Positions 1 through 5,901 of a stretch of DNA of 5,901 nucleotides are shown in pieces. The notes below the pieces were generated by a model that did no database searches, was not told the DNA's origin, and saw only the letters and a program-made list of their open reading frames with translations. This stretch comes from Lentimicrobiaceae bacterium (GTDB lineage Bacteria; Bacteroidota; Bacteroidia; Bacteroidales; JAGONC01), in NCBI GenBank assembly GCA_030621075.1, contig JAUXII010000071.1, positions 1 through 5,901 on the forward strand, read 5' to 3'. A program made the translations under genes and the position numbers. The stretch's first letter is position 1; each line of letters starts with the position of its first letter.

Positions 1-1255
1 GGTCCCTTTGACACCACTACATATTAAGAATTTAATCAATAATCACCATTTATCGTTTAATGTGCAGAGCTCTCCGAAAAGAGTATTCCCTGACAATGAA
101 TTTGAAATTGCCGGAGCCAAAATTGTTAACGACCTTTCGGATTGTCCCATTATTTTTGGCGTAAAAGAGATGCCTCTTTCCTTTTTTGAAATGGAGAAAA
201 CATACATGTTTTTTTCTCACGTGATTAAAGGCCAGTCATATAATATGCCCATGCTGAAAAAAATGATGGAGCTGAAGTGTAACCTGATTGATTATGAGAA
301 AGTGATTAACGACACCGGGCAACGATTAATATTTTTTGGGCGATTTGCCGGATTGGCTGGAATGATCAACTCTTTATGGTCGCTGGGGCAACGCCTTACG
401 TATTTAGGAATTAATACACCCTTTGAAAGAATCCAACAATCCTATAAATATAACTCACTTGAAGAAGCCCGTCAGATAATATCCGAAGTTGGACAGGAAA
501 TAGCAGAGAATGGTTTACCATCCGAATTAACCCCATTAGTAATTGGTTTTACAGGGTATGGCAATGTTTCAAATGGCGCCCAGGAGGTTGCATCATTGTT
601 GCCGCTAAAAGAGATTAATGCCAATGAATTGGCTTCATTAAAAGAGAGAAAAAACCTTCCCGGGAATGTGATTTATAAAGTAGTTTTTAGGGAAGAACAT
701 ATTGTGGAACCCATTGAAAGTATTGATCAATTTGAATTGCTTGATTATTACCAATATCCTAAAAAATACAAAAGTCAGTTTGAACAATATATTCCTCATC
801 TTACAGTGCTGATGAACTGTATGTATTGGGATGACCGGTATCCCAGAATCGTCACTAAAGATTATTTAAGAAAATTATATTCTTCCGGCGAGCCCCGGAT
901 AAAGGTTATTGGTGATATAACATGCGATCCGGACGGTTCGATTGAATGCACGTATAAAGGGACTGAGATTGAAGATCCTGTATTTGTATATAATCCATTT
1001 ACGGGAGAGACAACTAAGGGATTTAAAGGAGACGGTATTCTGGATATGGCTGTTGACATTTTACCCTCTGAATTACCAAGAGAATCGTCAATTGCTTTTG
1101 GAGATGTTTTATGGAAATTCATCAAGGGAATTGCCACTGCCGATTATGATCGTCCGTTTGAGGAGCTGGATCTTCCGGGCCCTATTAAAAAAGCGCTTAT
1201 CCTTCATAAAGGTGAATTAACACCTGAGTTTAGGTATATTAAAGAGTATTTGTAG
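1..1255 (+). CDS. Lysine-ketoglutarate reductase (saccharopine dehydrogenase, lysine-forming type), 5'-truncated by the window edge
   Basis: This enzyme condenses L-lysine with 2-oxoglutarate and reduces the product to saccharopine, the first step of the saccharopine route. The reading frame is open from base 2 and begins with residues VPLTP, the conserved N-terminal motif of the alanine dehydrogenase/LKR fold. The real start therefore lies upstream, probably by fewer than 20 codons, and the TTG at 8 is not the start. Numbering from that TTG codon as residue 1, GVKEMP (51-56) supplies a lysine (K53) and FFSH (68-71) a histidine (H71); their spacing closely matches the catalytic K77/H96 pair of yeast Lys1. 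FGRFAGLAGMIN (110-121) and the Rossmann-type FTGYGNVSNGAQ (181-192) follow. A C-terminal stretch with GDITCDPDGSIE (302-313) is close to the LKR half of human AASS as I remember it. The protein ends where the AASS LKR half ends, so it is a stand-alone reductase and not a fusion. The saccharopine dehydrogenase gene follows directly, which supports the assignment. Family confidence is high; catabolic direction is inferred. Confidence 0.93.
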   Translation, partial: VPLTPLHIKNLINNHHLSFNVQSSPKRVFPDNEFEIAGAKIVNDLSDCPIIFGVKEMPLSFFEMEKTYMFFSHVIKGQSYNMPMLKKMMELKCNLIDYEKVINDTGQRLIFFGRFAGLAGMINSLWSLGQRLTYLGINTPFERIQQSYKYNSLEEARQIISEVGQEIAENGLPSELTPLVIGFTGYGNVSNGAQEVASLLPLKEINANELASLKERKNLPGNVIYKVVFREEHIVEPIESIDQFELLDYYQYPKKYKSQFEQYIPHLTVLMNCMYWDDRYPRIVTKDYLRKLYSSGEPRIKVIGDITCDPDGSIECTYKGTEIEDPVFVYNPFTGETTKGFKGDGILDMAVDILPSELPRESSIAFGDVLWKFIKGIATADYDRPFEELDLPGPIKKALILHKGELTPEFRYIKEYL

Positions 1256-1337
1256 ATAATTTTAATAATGTAATTGAGATAGTAATCCAGTGTTATTTAT
1301 GCTGCTTGAGGCTTGAAGCTAAAAAAACAATTAACCT

Positions 1338-2675
1338 ATGAAAAAAGTACTTATTCTTGGAGCCGGAATGGTTGTTAAACCAATTGTAACATATCTTTTA
1401 AACAAAGGATATCATGTTACTGTTGCTACACGCACAAAATCTAAGGCTGATAATATGATTGCCGGTCATCCGAATGGAACTGCGCTTACCTGGACTGTTG
1501 ACCAGGAGGATGAGTTGGATCAACTGGTTAAAGATCATGATCTGGCTGTTAGCTTATTGCCTTTTGCATATCATGTTATGGTTGCTAAGAGATGTATCCG
1601 TTATAAGAAAAATATGGTCACAACATCCTATGTCAAGCCTGAGATGCAAGCTCTTGATGCTGATGCCAAAAGCGCCGGGATCATTATTCTTAATGAGATT
1701 GGCCTTGATCCCGGAATAGACCATATGTCGGCTATGCGTATCATTGACCATGTACGTGCTAAAGGAGGGGAAATAGAGGAGTTTTATTCATTTTGTGGGG
1801 CCCTTGTTGCCCCCGAGGTAGAAAGTAATCCTTTTAATTATAAGTTTTCCTGGGCACCAAAAGGTGTTTTAATGGCAGGTAACAATGATGGGAAATATCT
1901 AAGGAAAGGGGAAGAGGTATACGTTCCAACCGAAAATCTTTTTAAGAATCCGATTAAAGAACAGTTTCCAGATGTAGGTATACTTAATGTATATCCAAAC
2001 AGGGATTCGTTGCCTTATATTGATATATATGGTATACCTGAAACAAAAACTATGTTCAGAGGTACTTTTCGCTATGATAAATGGTGTGAAGTGATTGATG
2101 CTTTTAAAACCCTTAAGCTGTTTACTTCAGATACGTTAGATGTAAAAGGATTGACCTATCTTGATTTCTTTGCAAATCTGGCAGGCATTACTGATAAAAA
2201 TGATATCCGGAGGCAGATTGCTGAGAAATTGGGTGTAGGTGAAGATTCTAACCCCATTATAGCAATGGAATGGACAGGCCTTTTTAATGATACACCAATG
2301 AACAGAGAAGAAGCTTCTGCTTTTGATATCACTTCTGACCTTATGATCTCAAAAATGATGATCAAACCGGATGAACGTGATATGGTTGTGTTGGAACATA
2401 CTTTTGTGGCAAAATACCCTAACGGGGAGAAGGAAGTTATCAAATCGAGAATGCTTGATTTTGGAACCATGGAAACAGATACTTCTATTGCCCGCACCGT
2501 AGCATTGCCTGCTGCCTGCGCTGTTGATATGATCCTTAAGGGGAAAATAAACTCAACAGGTGTTTATATCCCTGTTATTCCTGAAATTTATAACCCAATC
2601 CTCGACCAACTGGAAACATTGAATATTACGATGGTGGAGGATTATGGATTGCCTATGTCAGAAAACATCAATTGA
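1338..2675 (+). CDS. Saccharopine dehydrogenase, L-glutamate-forming (Lys9 / AASS C-terminal type)
   Basis: This protein oxidises saccharopine to L-glutamate and 2-aminoadipate 6-semialdehyde in the cytoplasm, the second step after the upstream reductase. The 445-residue length matches yeast Lys9 and the C-terminal half of AASS. Residues 4-13 form a Rossmann strand and glycine loop (GAGMVV at 8-13). ATRT (30-33) follows the second strand, and its arginine resembles the ACRT of the NADP-dependent Lys9, not AASS. Later landmarks are SLLP (72-75), TTSYV (95-99), NEIGLDPGIDHMSA (119-132), NPFNYKFSW (164-172), YPNRDS (219-224), RGTFRY (241-246) and ERDMVVLEHTF (346-356), all hallmark segments of the family. 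The usual CGGLPAPE reads CGALVAPE here (153-160), a mild deviation. The ATG at 1338 is chosen because the Rossmann strand starts immediately after it. There is no Shine-Dalgarno site, as is normal in Bacteroidota. It lies 82 bases after the reductase gene with no visible terminator. Cofactor preference (NADP over NAD) is inferred only. Confidence 0.94.
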   Translation: MKKVLILGAGMVVKPIVTYLLNKGYHVTVATRTKSKADNMIAGHPNGTALTWTVDQEDELDQLVKDHDLAVSLLPFAYHVMVAKRCIRYKKNMVTTSYVKPEMQALDADAKSAGIIILNEIGLDPGIDHMSAMRIIDHVRAKGGEIEEFYSFCGALVAPEVESNPFNYKFSWAPKGVLMAGNNDGKYLRKGEEVYVPTENLFKNPIKEQFPDVGILNVYPNRDSLPYIDIYGIPETKTMFRGTFRYDKWCEVIDAFKTLKLFTSDTLDVKGLTYLDFFANLAGITDKNDIRRQIAEKLGVGEDSNPIIAMEWTGLFNDTPMNREEASAFDITSDLMISKMMIKPDERDMVVLEHTFVAKYPNGEKEVIKSRMLDFGTMETDTSIARTVALPAACAVDMILKGKINSTGVYIPVIPEIYNPILDQLETLNITMVEDYGLPMSENIN

Positions 2676-2699
2676 TAATTTTAAATGTAAACCAAAAAT

Positions 2700-3416
2700 A
2701 TGGCAAAATATGGTAAATGGATAGGTGGCGGCTTAGGCTGGGTATTGGGTGGTCCGATAGGTGGTATTGCCGGTTTTATTTTTGGGTCGATGTTTGATAG
2801 CATGCAGTCGGGGAAATATGAACAAAAAGTAACTCAACCCGGCGATTTTAGTGTGAGTTTATTGGTGCTTTCTGCTGCAATGATGAAGGCCGATGGGAAA
2901 GTACTGAAGTCGGAACTGGATTTTGTAAAACAGTTTTTATTTCGGCAGTTTGGAAAGGAAAAGGCGGAGCAGCTTACATTAATGTTACGTGGTCTTTTAA
3001 AACAGAACATTAATGTTAGAGACGTAAGCCTTCAGATTGGACATCACATGGAGTATTCCTCTAAACTGCAGTTATTGCATTATCTTTTTGGAATTGCCCT
3101 GGCTGATGGACAGACTCATCCCAGGGAGATAGCAATGATTGAGGTTATCAGCAATTATCTTGGAATCTCGTTCTCTGATCTTCAGTCGATCCAGGCAATG
3201 TTTGTGAAAGATCCTTCAAGTGCTTACAAAATACTTGAAATTACTTCTGACGCCACAGATGAAGAGCTGAAACGAGCTTATAGAAAGATGGCAAACAAAT
3301 ATCACCCGGATAAGGTAAGTCATCTGGGAGTTGACATTAAGAAAGCAGCAAAAGAGAAATTTCAGCAATTGAATGAGGCATATAATGAAATAAAAAAACA
3401 ACGGGGAATAAAGTAA
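2700..3416 (+). CDS. djlA: DjlA-like membrane-anchored co-chaperone (TerB-like domain plus C-terminal J domain)
   Basis: This is a probable inner-membrane J-domain protein that would recruit and stimulate DnaK at the membrane. The 238-residue protein has the DjlA domain order. Residues about 5-31 form a glycine-rich hydrophobic anchor ([14 protein letters not shown] at 9-22) ending in FGSMFDS, comparable to the GxxxG-rich membrane segment of E. coli DjlA. A helical TerB-like domain spans about 50-165, with acidic DGK/DGQ motifs near 65 and 136. A J domain occupies about 174-236, with the essential HPD tripeptide at 202-204. The long link after HPD and the end IKKQRGIK closely resemble the DjlA J domain, whose own end I recall as IKQQKGFK. 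It is somewhat shorter than E. coli DjlA (271). The ATG at 2700 gives the complete anchor and lies 24 bases after the saccharopine dehydrogenase stop, so co-transcription is likely. Databases may label it 'tellurite resistance TerB family'; that reflects only the middle domain and is not evidence of tellurite resistance. Confidence 0.87.
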   Translation: MAKYGKWIGGGLGWVLGGPIGGIAGFIFGSMFDSMQSGKYEQKVTQPGDFSVSLLVLSAAMMKADGKVLKSELDFVKQFLFRQFGKEKAEQLTLMLRGLLKQNINVRDVSLQIGHHMEYSSKLQLLHYLFGIALADGQTHPREIAMIEVISNYLGISFSDLQSIQAMFVKDPSSAYKILEITSDATDEELKRAYRKMANKYHPDKVSHLGVDIKKAAKEKFQQLNEAYNEIKKQRGIK

Positions 3417-3458
3417 AATCACTTAGCCTGAATAGTTCATAAACTTTATGTAAAGATG

Positions 3459-3497
3459 TTTCAAAAGCCCCGCCTTTCAAGGCTGGGCTTTTTGAAA
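3459..3497. terminator. Bidirectional rho-independent terminator between convergent genes
   Basis: An inverted repeat pairs AAAAGCCC (3463-3470) with GGGCTTTT (3485-3492). After one C/T mismatch it continues with an inner GCCT/AGGC stem (3472-3475 with 3480-3483) closed by a TTCA loop. TTT/AAA bases outside a one-base bulge can extend it to 3459-3497. The right arm ends in a five-T run for the rightward transcript, and the A-rich left arm gives a four-U run for the leftward one. It lies 42 bases after the co-chaperone stop and about 27 bases after the porin stop, so it can serve both. Confidence 0.8.
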
Positions 3498-3523
3498 AAT
3501 CAGTAACGTAACCCTCTTCAAAA

Positions 3524-5437
3524 TTAATCATGGAAAGTCCATGATATCCCAAAATTAATACGTGCATCCTGGATCGGATGATGTGGAACGAAATAGAAAT
3601 CATTTTCACCAAACAAGCTGTTGAAGTGCTTCCATGCAAGAAAAAAGCGGGCTGTTTTTACCTGAAACTTTAGTACAGCATCCAATATTAGGAGGTTATT
3701 GATTTTTTTTTCGTCCTGCAGGTAAAATGATCGTATTGCTCCCATGTAATTGTCGGCATAGTATGAAGTATTGTAAAAAGCATCAAGGCCAATCTGAATT
3801 CTTAATGCTTTCTTAAAAAGAAGTTTTTGATAGTAAGCCGAGAAATCTATCATCAATGTTGGAAGCCTGATAATTTCTTTGTTTGATTGGTTTTGATAGA
3901 TCACTTTTGTATTAAAATCAAATGTGGGTGTTTGAAAATTATTATCAATATAGAGGTGAAACAGATCAATGTTTCCCTGAAATTGTGCCGGTAGCGTATC
4001 TTGAGCAAAATACACATAATCGCCTATTTGGTAGTAGTTTACGCCAGTTTTCCAAAAAGATTGATGGTAGGAAAGTCCGCCAGCTAGCATACTGGTTTTA
4101 TTGAAATTTTCATCCCATTGAAAATAATTTGAGTTATAGTATTGAAAAAACCAAGGTTGCGATTGACTGCTGGATGTTGCCCATAATTCTAACAAGGAAA
4201 ACAATTGATCATTTCTTGTGAAATGGTTGTTGAAAGTTGCTTTAATTTGATGGTCGTTATTATTTATATCTCCGTTAATCCATTCAGCGTTAACTTTGAA
4301 GTTCATATTCTGTGATGGTCTGATTATCAGAGCTCCTGAATAGATGAAATGCAAATAATTTGTACTCTGAGAGGATATCCAGTTTAGTATTTCAGTCACT
4401 TCAGTGTATTGATATTTTAATCCGAGTGTAAGTGACAGGGGGGAGGTTTGATCCATGGTATTGGTCCATGAAAAGGCATTTTCCAGTTGTTTTAGTTTAA
4501 GCTCGGTATTTGATGGTAGGCTATCATAGTAAACAGTTGGATAATAGTCGTAGTTTGGGTTTTTATCATCGTAAGTTAGTGATTGTTTTGAATAGGAAAT
4601 GGATTGGGATAATATCCCGGGGTTAAAAATGTTAGATCTGTTTTTTTCAACACCTGATGAATCTGGTTTAGCTATTTGGTAGTAATGGTTAACCTGGATA
4701 TGGGAATTTTTTAATCTGTTTTCAGCTGCTGTTAGATTAACTGCGATTTGTTTTGTGTCGGATTCTAATTTTTTTTCAAATATTGAATCAACCATAAGGC
4801 CACCATTTTCTTCTGCCTTTATGGAGTTGAACAGGTAGCTGGCGATAATACCATATCTTTTGTTATTAGTAAAGTAGCTGGTTTTAAAGGCAACGTTGTT
4901 ATTGGTTGATTTTTGGCGTTGAAAATTTCCAAAAGCATCAATTATTCTGAAATTAACTCCGACATGAAGGTTTCTCCCAATTTTCTGGCTATGATTAATT
5001 CGGAAAAACTGTTCTTTTAATTTTCCCATCACATAATACAGTTCGGTGTAGGGTTTAGGTGTAGAATAATATTTCAAATGATTTGAACTGAATAAGTATT
5101 GGTCGAATGAATGGATTCCGAGGTCAAATCCGGCACGGAAAGTGGGGGAGAAGACCAGGTTTTTATGTGCGAGTCCGATATTTCCAAGTGTTGCATAGAA
5201 TTTACCGGATTTTTTAACAGGGTCGTAGATTTGAAAATTACTCAGTGTGGTATCAAGTCGAAGGGTTGTTACATTAAAGTTAAGAAAGTCATTTTGAGTA
5301 AAATATAAAATAGCAGATGAGTCGATATGTTGGATAGTATCGGTTTGATGTTGAGCAACACTGCTAATAGTGGTAGAAAGATATATTATTAGAAAGGAAA
5401 TGTTATGAAAAGCAAATATGGTTTTGAATAGGTGCAT
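3524..5437 (-). CDS. Putative outer-membrane porin of the Bacteroidota 'putative porin' (Porin_10-type) family
   Basis: This is a predicted outer-membrane beta-barrel of 637 residues with unknown substrate. An N-terminal signal peptide has a hydrophobic core (about 13-22) and a probable cleavage site after SVA (residue 28). The mature part carries segments I associate with this family: LSNFQIYDP (65-73), LGNIGLA (84-90), GFDLG (103-107), the YLFSSNHLKYYSTPKPYTEL region (114-133), QRQKSTNNN (173-181), NKRYG (192-196) and AEENGGL (208-214). The remainder alternates polar and aromatic residues like amphipathic beta strands, is rich in N, Y and F, and ends in INFGISWTFHD, a plausible closing strand with an aromatic residue near the C-terminus. 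The ATG at 5437 places the signal peptide correctly and lies 22 bases downstream of a good -7 box. There is no Shine-Dalgarno site. The gene follows the rRNA operon in the same direction but is separated from it by a terminator. It has no transport partner gene nearby, so calling it a pore is inference from the family name. It contains A8 and A9 tracts on its coding strand. Confidence 0.85.
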   Translation of the reverse strand: MHLFKTIFAFHNISFLIIYLSTTISSVAQHQTDTIQHIDSSAILYFTQNDFLNFNVTTLRLDTTLSNFQIYDPVKKSGKFYATLGNIGLAHKNLVFSPTFRAGFDLGIHSFDQYLFSSNHLKYYSTPKPYTELYYVMGKLKEQFFRINHSQKIGRNLHVGVNFRIIDAFGNFQRQKSTNNNVAFKTSYFTNNKRYGIIASYLFNSIKAEENGGLMVDSIFEKKLESDTKQIAVNLTAAENRLKNSHIQVNHYYQIAKPDSSGVEKNRSNIFNPGILSQSISYSKQSLTYDDKNPNYDYYPTVYYDSLPSNTELKLKQLENAFSWTNTMDQTSPLSLTLGLKYQYTEVTEILNWISSQSTNYLHFIYSGALIIRPSQNMNFKVNAEWINGDINNNDHQIKATFNNHFTRNDQLFSLLELWATSSSQSQPWFFQYYNSNYFQWDENFNKTSMLAGGLSYHQSFWKTGVNYYQIGDYVYFAQDTLPAQFQGNIDLFHLYIDNNFQTPTFDFNTKVIYQNQSNKEIIRLPTLMIDFSAYYQKLLFKKALRIQIGLDAFYNTSYYADNYMGAIRSFYLQDEKKINNLLILDAVLKFQVKTARFFLAWKHFNSLFGENDFYFVPHHPIQDARINFGISWTFHD

Positions 5438-5459
5438 TGAAACACTGATTAGGAGTTTT

Positions 5460-5467
5460 CAAAGATA
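5460..5467 (-). promoter_or_regulatory. Candidate Bacteroidota -7 promoter box for the porin gene
   Basis: On the minus strand the bases read TATCTTTG, an exact match to the Bacteroidota primary sigma factor -7 consensus TAnnTTTG. The box ends 22 bases before the porin ATG, giving a leader of about 15-18 bases if transcription starts at the usual distance. No clear TTTG -33 element is visible 17-21 bases upstream, where the sequence is pyrimidine-rich (CCTTCCCTC), so the promoter may be weak or depend on an activator. Confidence 0.55.
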
Positions 5468-5540
5468 GTTATTTTACCAGAGTGAGGGAAGGAAAAATTA
5501 CGATAAGGTAGTAGTTTAGTGGGTTTGTGGTTATAAAAAT

Positions 5541-5570
5541 AAAAAACCCCGGCGTTAACCGGGGTTTTTC
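5541..5570 (-). terminator. Rho-independent terminator of the rRNA operon
   Basis: A perfect 11-bp stem pairs AAAAACCCCGG (5542-5552) with CCGGGGTTTTT (5559-5569) around a 6-base loop. On the minus strand the hairpin is followed by a TTTTTTATTTTT tract, an efficient intrinsic terminator. It lies about 10 bases beyond the 3' end of the 5S gene and so ends the 23S-5S transcript before the porin gene. It is symmetric enough to work in the other direction too, although no rightward gene reaches it. Confidence 0.9.
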
Positions 5571-5579
5571 AATAGGAGC

Positions 5580-5686
<107 letters not shown>

Positions 5687-5757
5687 TACAATCTTCATAC
5701 CCTACAAAAGGGGTAAATAATTTTAATGACATATAATGAAAGAAAACACAGGCTAGG

Positions 5758-5777
5758 ATGATGCTAAAATGCATCAT
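5758..5777 (-). other. Hairpin in the 23S-5S spacer, just past the 23S 3' end
   Basis: The spacer between the two rRNAs is about 94 bases. It begins with a 7-bp inverted repeat, ATGATGC (5758-5764) and GCATCAT (5771-5777), around a 6-base A/T loop. It sits only a few bases beyond the mature 23S end. It could be a local processing structure, or one half of the longer stem that normally joins 5' and 3' flanks of 23S precursors; the 5' flank is outside the window. A weaker 5-bp stem (TACCC 5698-5702 with GGGTA 5711-5715) lies nearer the 5S gene. No tRNA is present in the spacer. Confidence 0.5.
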
Positions 5778-5780
5778 ATT

Positions 5781-5901
5781 AAGAAAGCTAACGGGTAATT
5801 AGTACTGCTCGGCTTTGCCATTACTGGCTTTACACCTGCAGCCTATCAACGTCCTGGTCTTGAACGACCCTTAAAGGAAGTCTCATCTTGGGCTAAGTTT
5901 C
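5781..5901 (-). rRNA. rrl: 23S ribosomal RNA, 3' end only (rest beyond the right edge)
   Basis: The last roughly 120 bases of a 23S rRNA gene, transcribed leftward. On the minus strand the sequence GAAACUUAGCCCAAGAUGAG leads into the conserved GGUCGUUCAAGACCAGGACG hairpin, GAUAGGCUGCAGGUGUAAAG, and the terminal GUACUAAUUACCCGUUAGC segment. That terminal segment is the form typical of Bacteroidota, where GUACUAAU (5798-5805) is diagnostic of the 23S 3' domain. The exact mature 3' end is uncertain by a few bases. The 5' part and the 16S gene must lie to the right of the window. Confidence 0.95.

Noticed and set aside
8..10. TTG at position 8 as the start codon of the lysine-ketoglutarate reductase
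   Set aside because: The frame stays open to the window edge and the two preceding codons encode V-P of the conserved VPLTP motif, so the gene begins upstream.
862..1137. Small reading frame on the minus strand inside the reductase gene (and another on the plus strand at 942-1220)
   Set aside because: Both overlap a strongly conserved enzyme in another frame, show no recognisable domain and have no separate promoter or spacing that suggests a gene.
1304..1317. Tandem GCTTGAG/GCTTGAA direct repeat ahead of the dehydrogenase gene
   Set aside because: Two 7-base near-copies are too short to support an operator or repeat element.
2156..2497. 113-codon antisense frame inside the saccharopine dehydrogenase gene
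   Set aside because: It is fully contained in a well-supported gene and its composition looks like a reverse-strand shadow.
2700..3416. Tellurite resistance function for the TerB-domain protein
   Set aside because: The anchor, domain order and HPD-containing J domain match DjlA co-chaperones, and no other tellurite-resistance genes are present.
3337..3639. 100-codon minus-strand frame overlapping the co-chaperone end, the terminator and the porin end
   Set aside because: It runs through the terminator hairpin and through two genes in other frames, and has no family resemblance.
5111..5308. 65-codon plus-strand frame inside the porin gene
   Set aside because: It is antisense to the conserved N-terminal part of the porin and has no supporting signal.

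Overview
The window looks like ordinary chromosomal DNA from a member of the Bacteroidota, probably Bacteroidales-like. Four things point there: the 3' end of the 23S rRNA and the 5S rRNA have the form usual in that phylum; the outer-membrane protein belongs to the Bacteroidota 'putative porin' family; the genes lack Shine-Dalgarno sites and have A/T-rich leaders; and there is an exact TAnnTTTG-type -7 promoter box. The DNA is AT-rich by eye, and I see no sign of phage, transposon or CRISPR sequence.

The left half (about 1-3416) reads rightward. It holds a lysine-ketoglutarate reductase gene cut by the left edge, a saccharopine dehydrogenase (L-glutamate-forming) gene 82 bases further on, and a membrane-anchored TerB/J-domain co-chaperone of the DjlA type 24 bases after that. 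The first two enzymes are the two halves of the animal/plant enzyme AASS, here encoded separately. Together they would convert lysine plus 2-oxoglutarate, through saccharopine, into 2-aminoadipate semialdehyde plus glutamate. No terminator is visible between the three genes, so they may share a transcript.

The right half reads leftward. The 3' end of a 23S rRNA gene enters from the right edge, followed by a short spacer with a hairpin, a complete 5S rRNA and a strong rho-independent terminator that ends the rRNA operon. Next comes a promoter and a 637-residue outer-membrane beta-barrel protein, which runs toward the co-chaperone gene. The two converging transcripts share a hairpin at about 3459-3497 that can act as a terminator in both directions.

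I found no undescribed system. The points most worth a second look are the split saccharopine pathway with an NADP-type signature in its second enzyme, its close linkage to a DjlA-type co-chaperone, and two long A tracts inside the porin gene that could be slippage sites.
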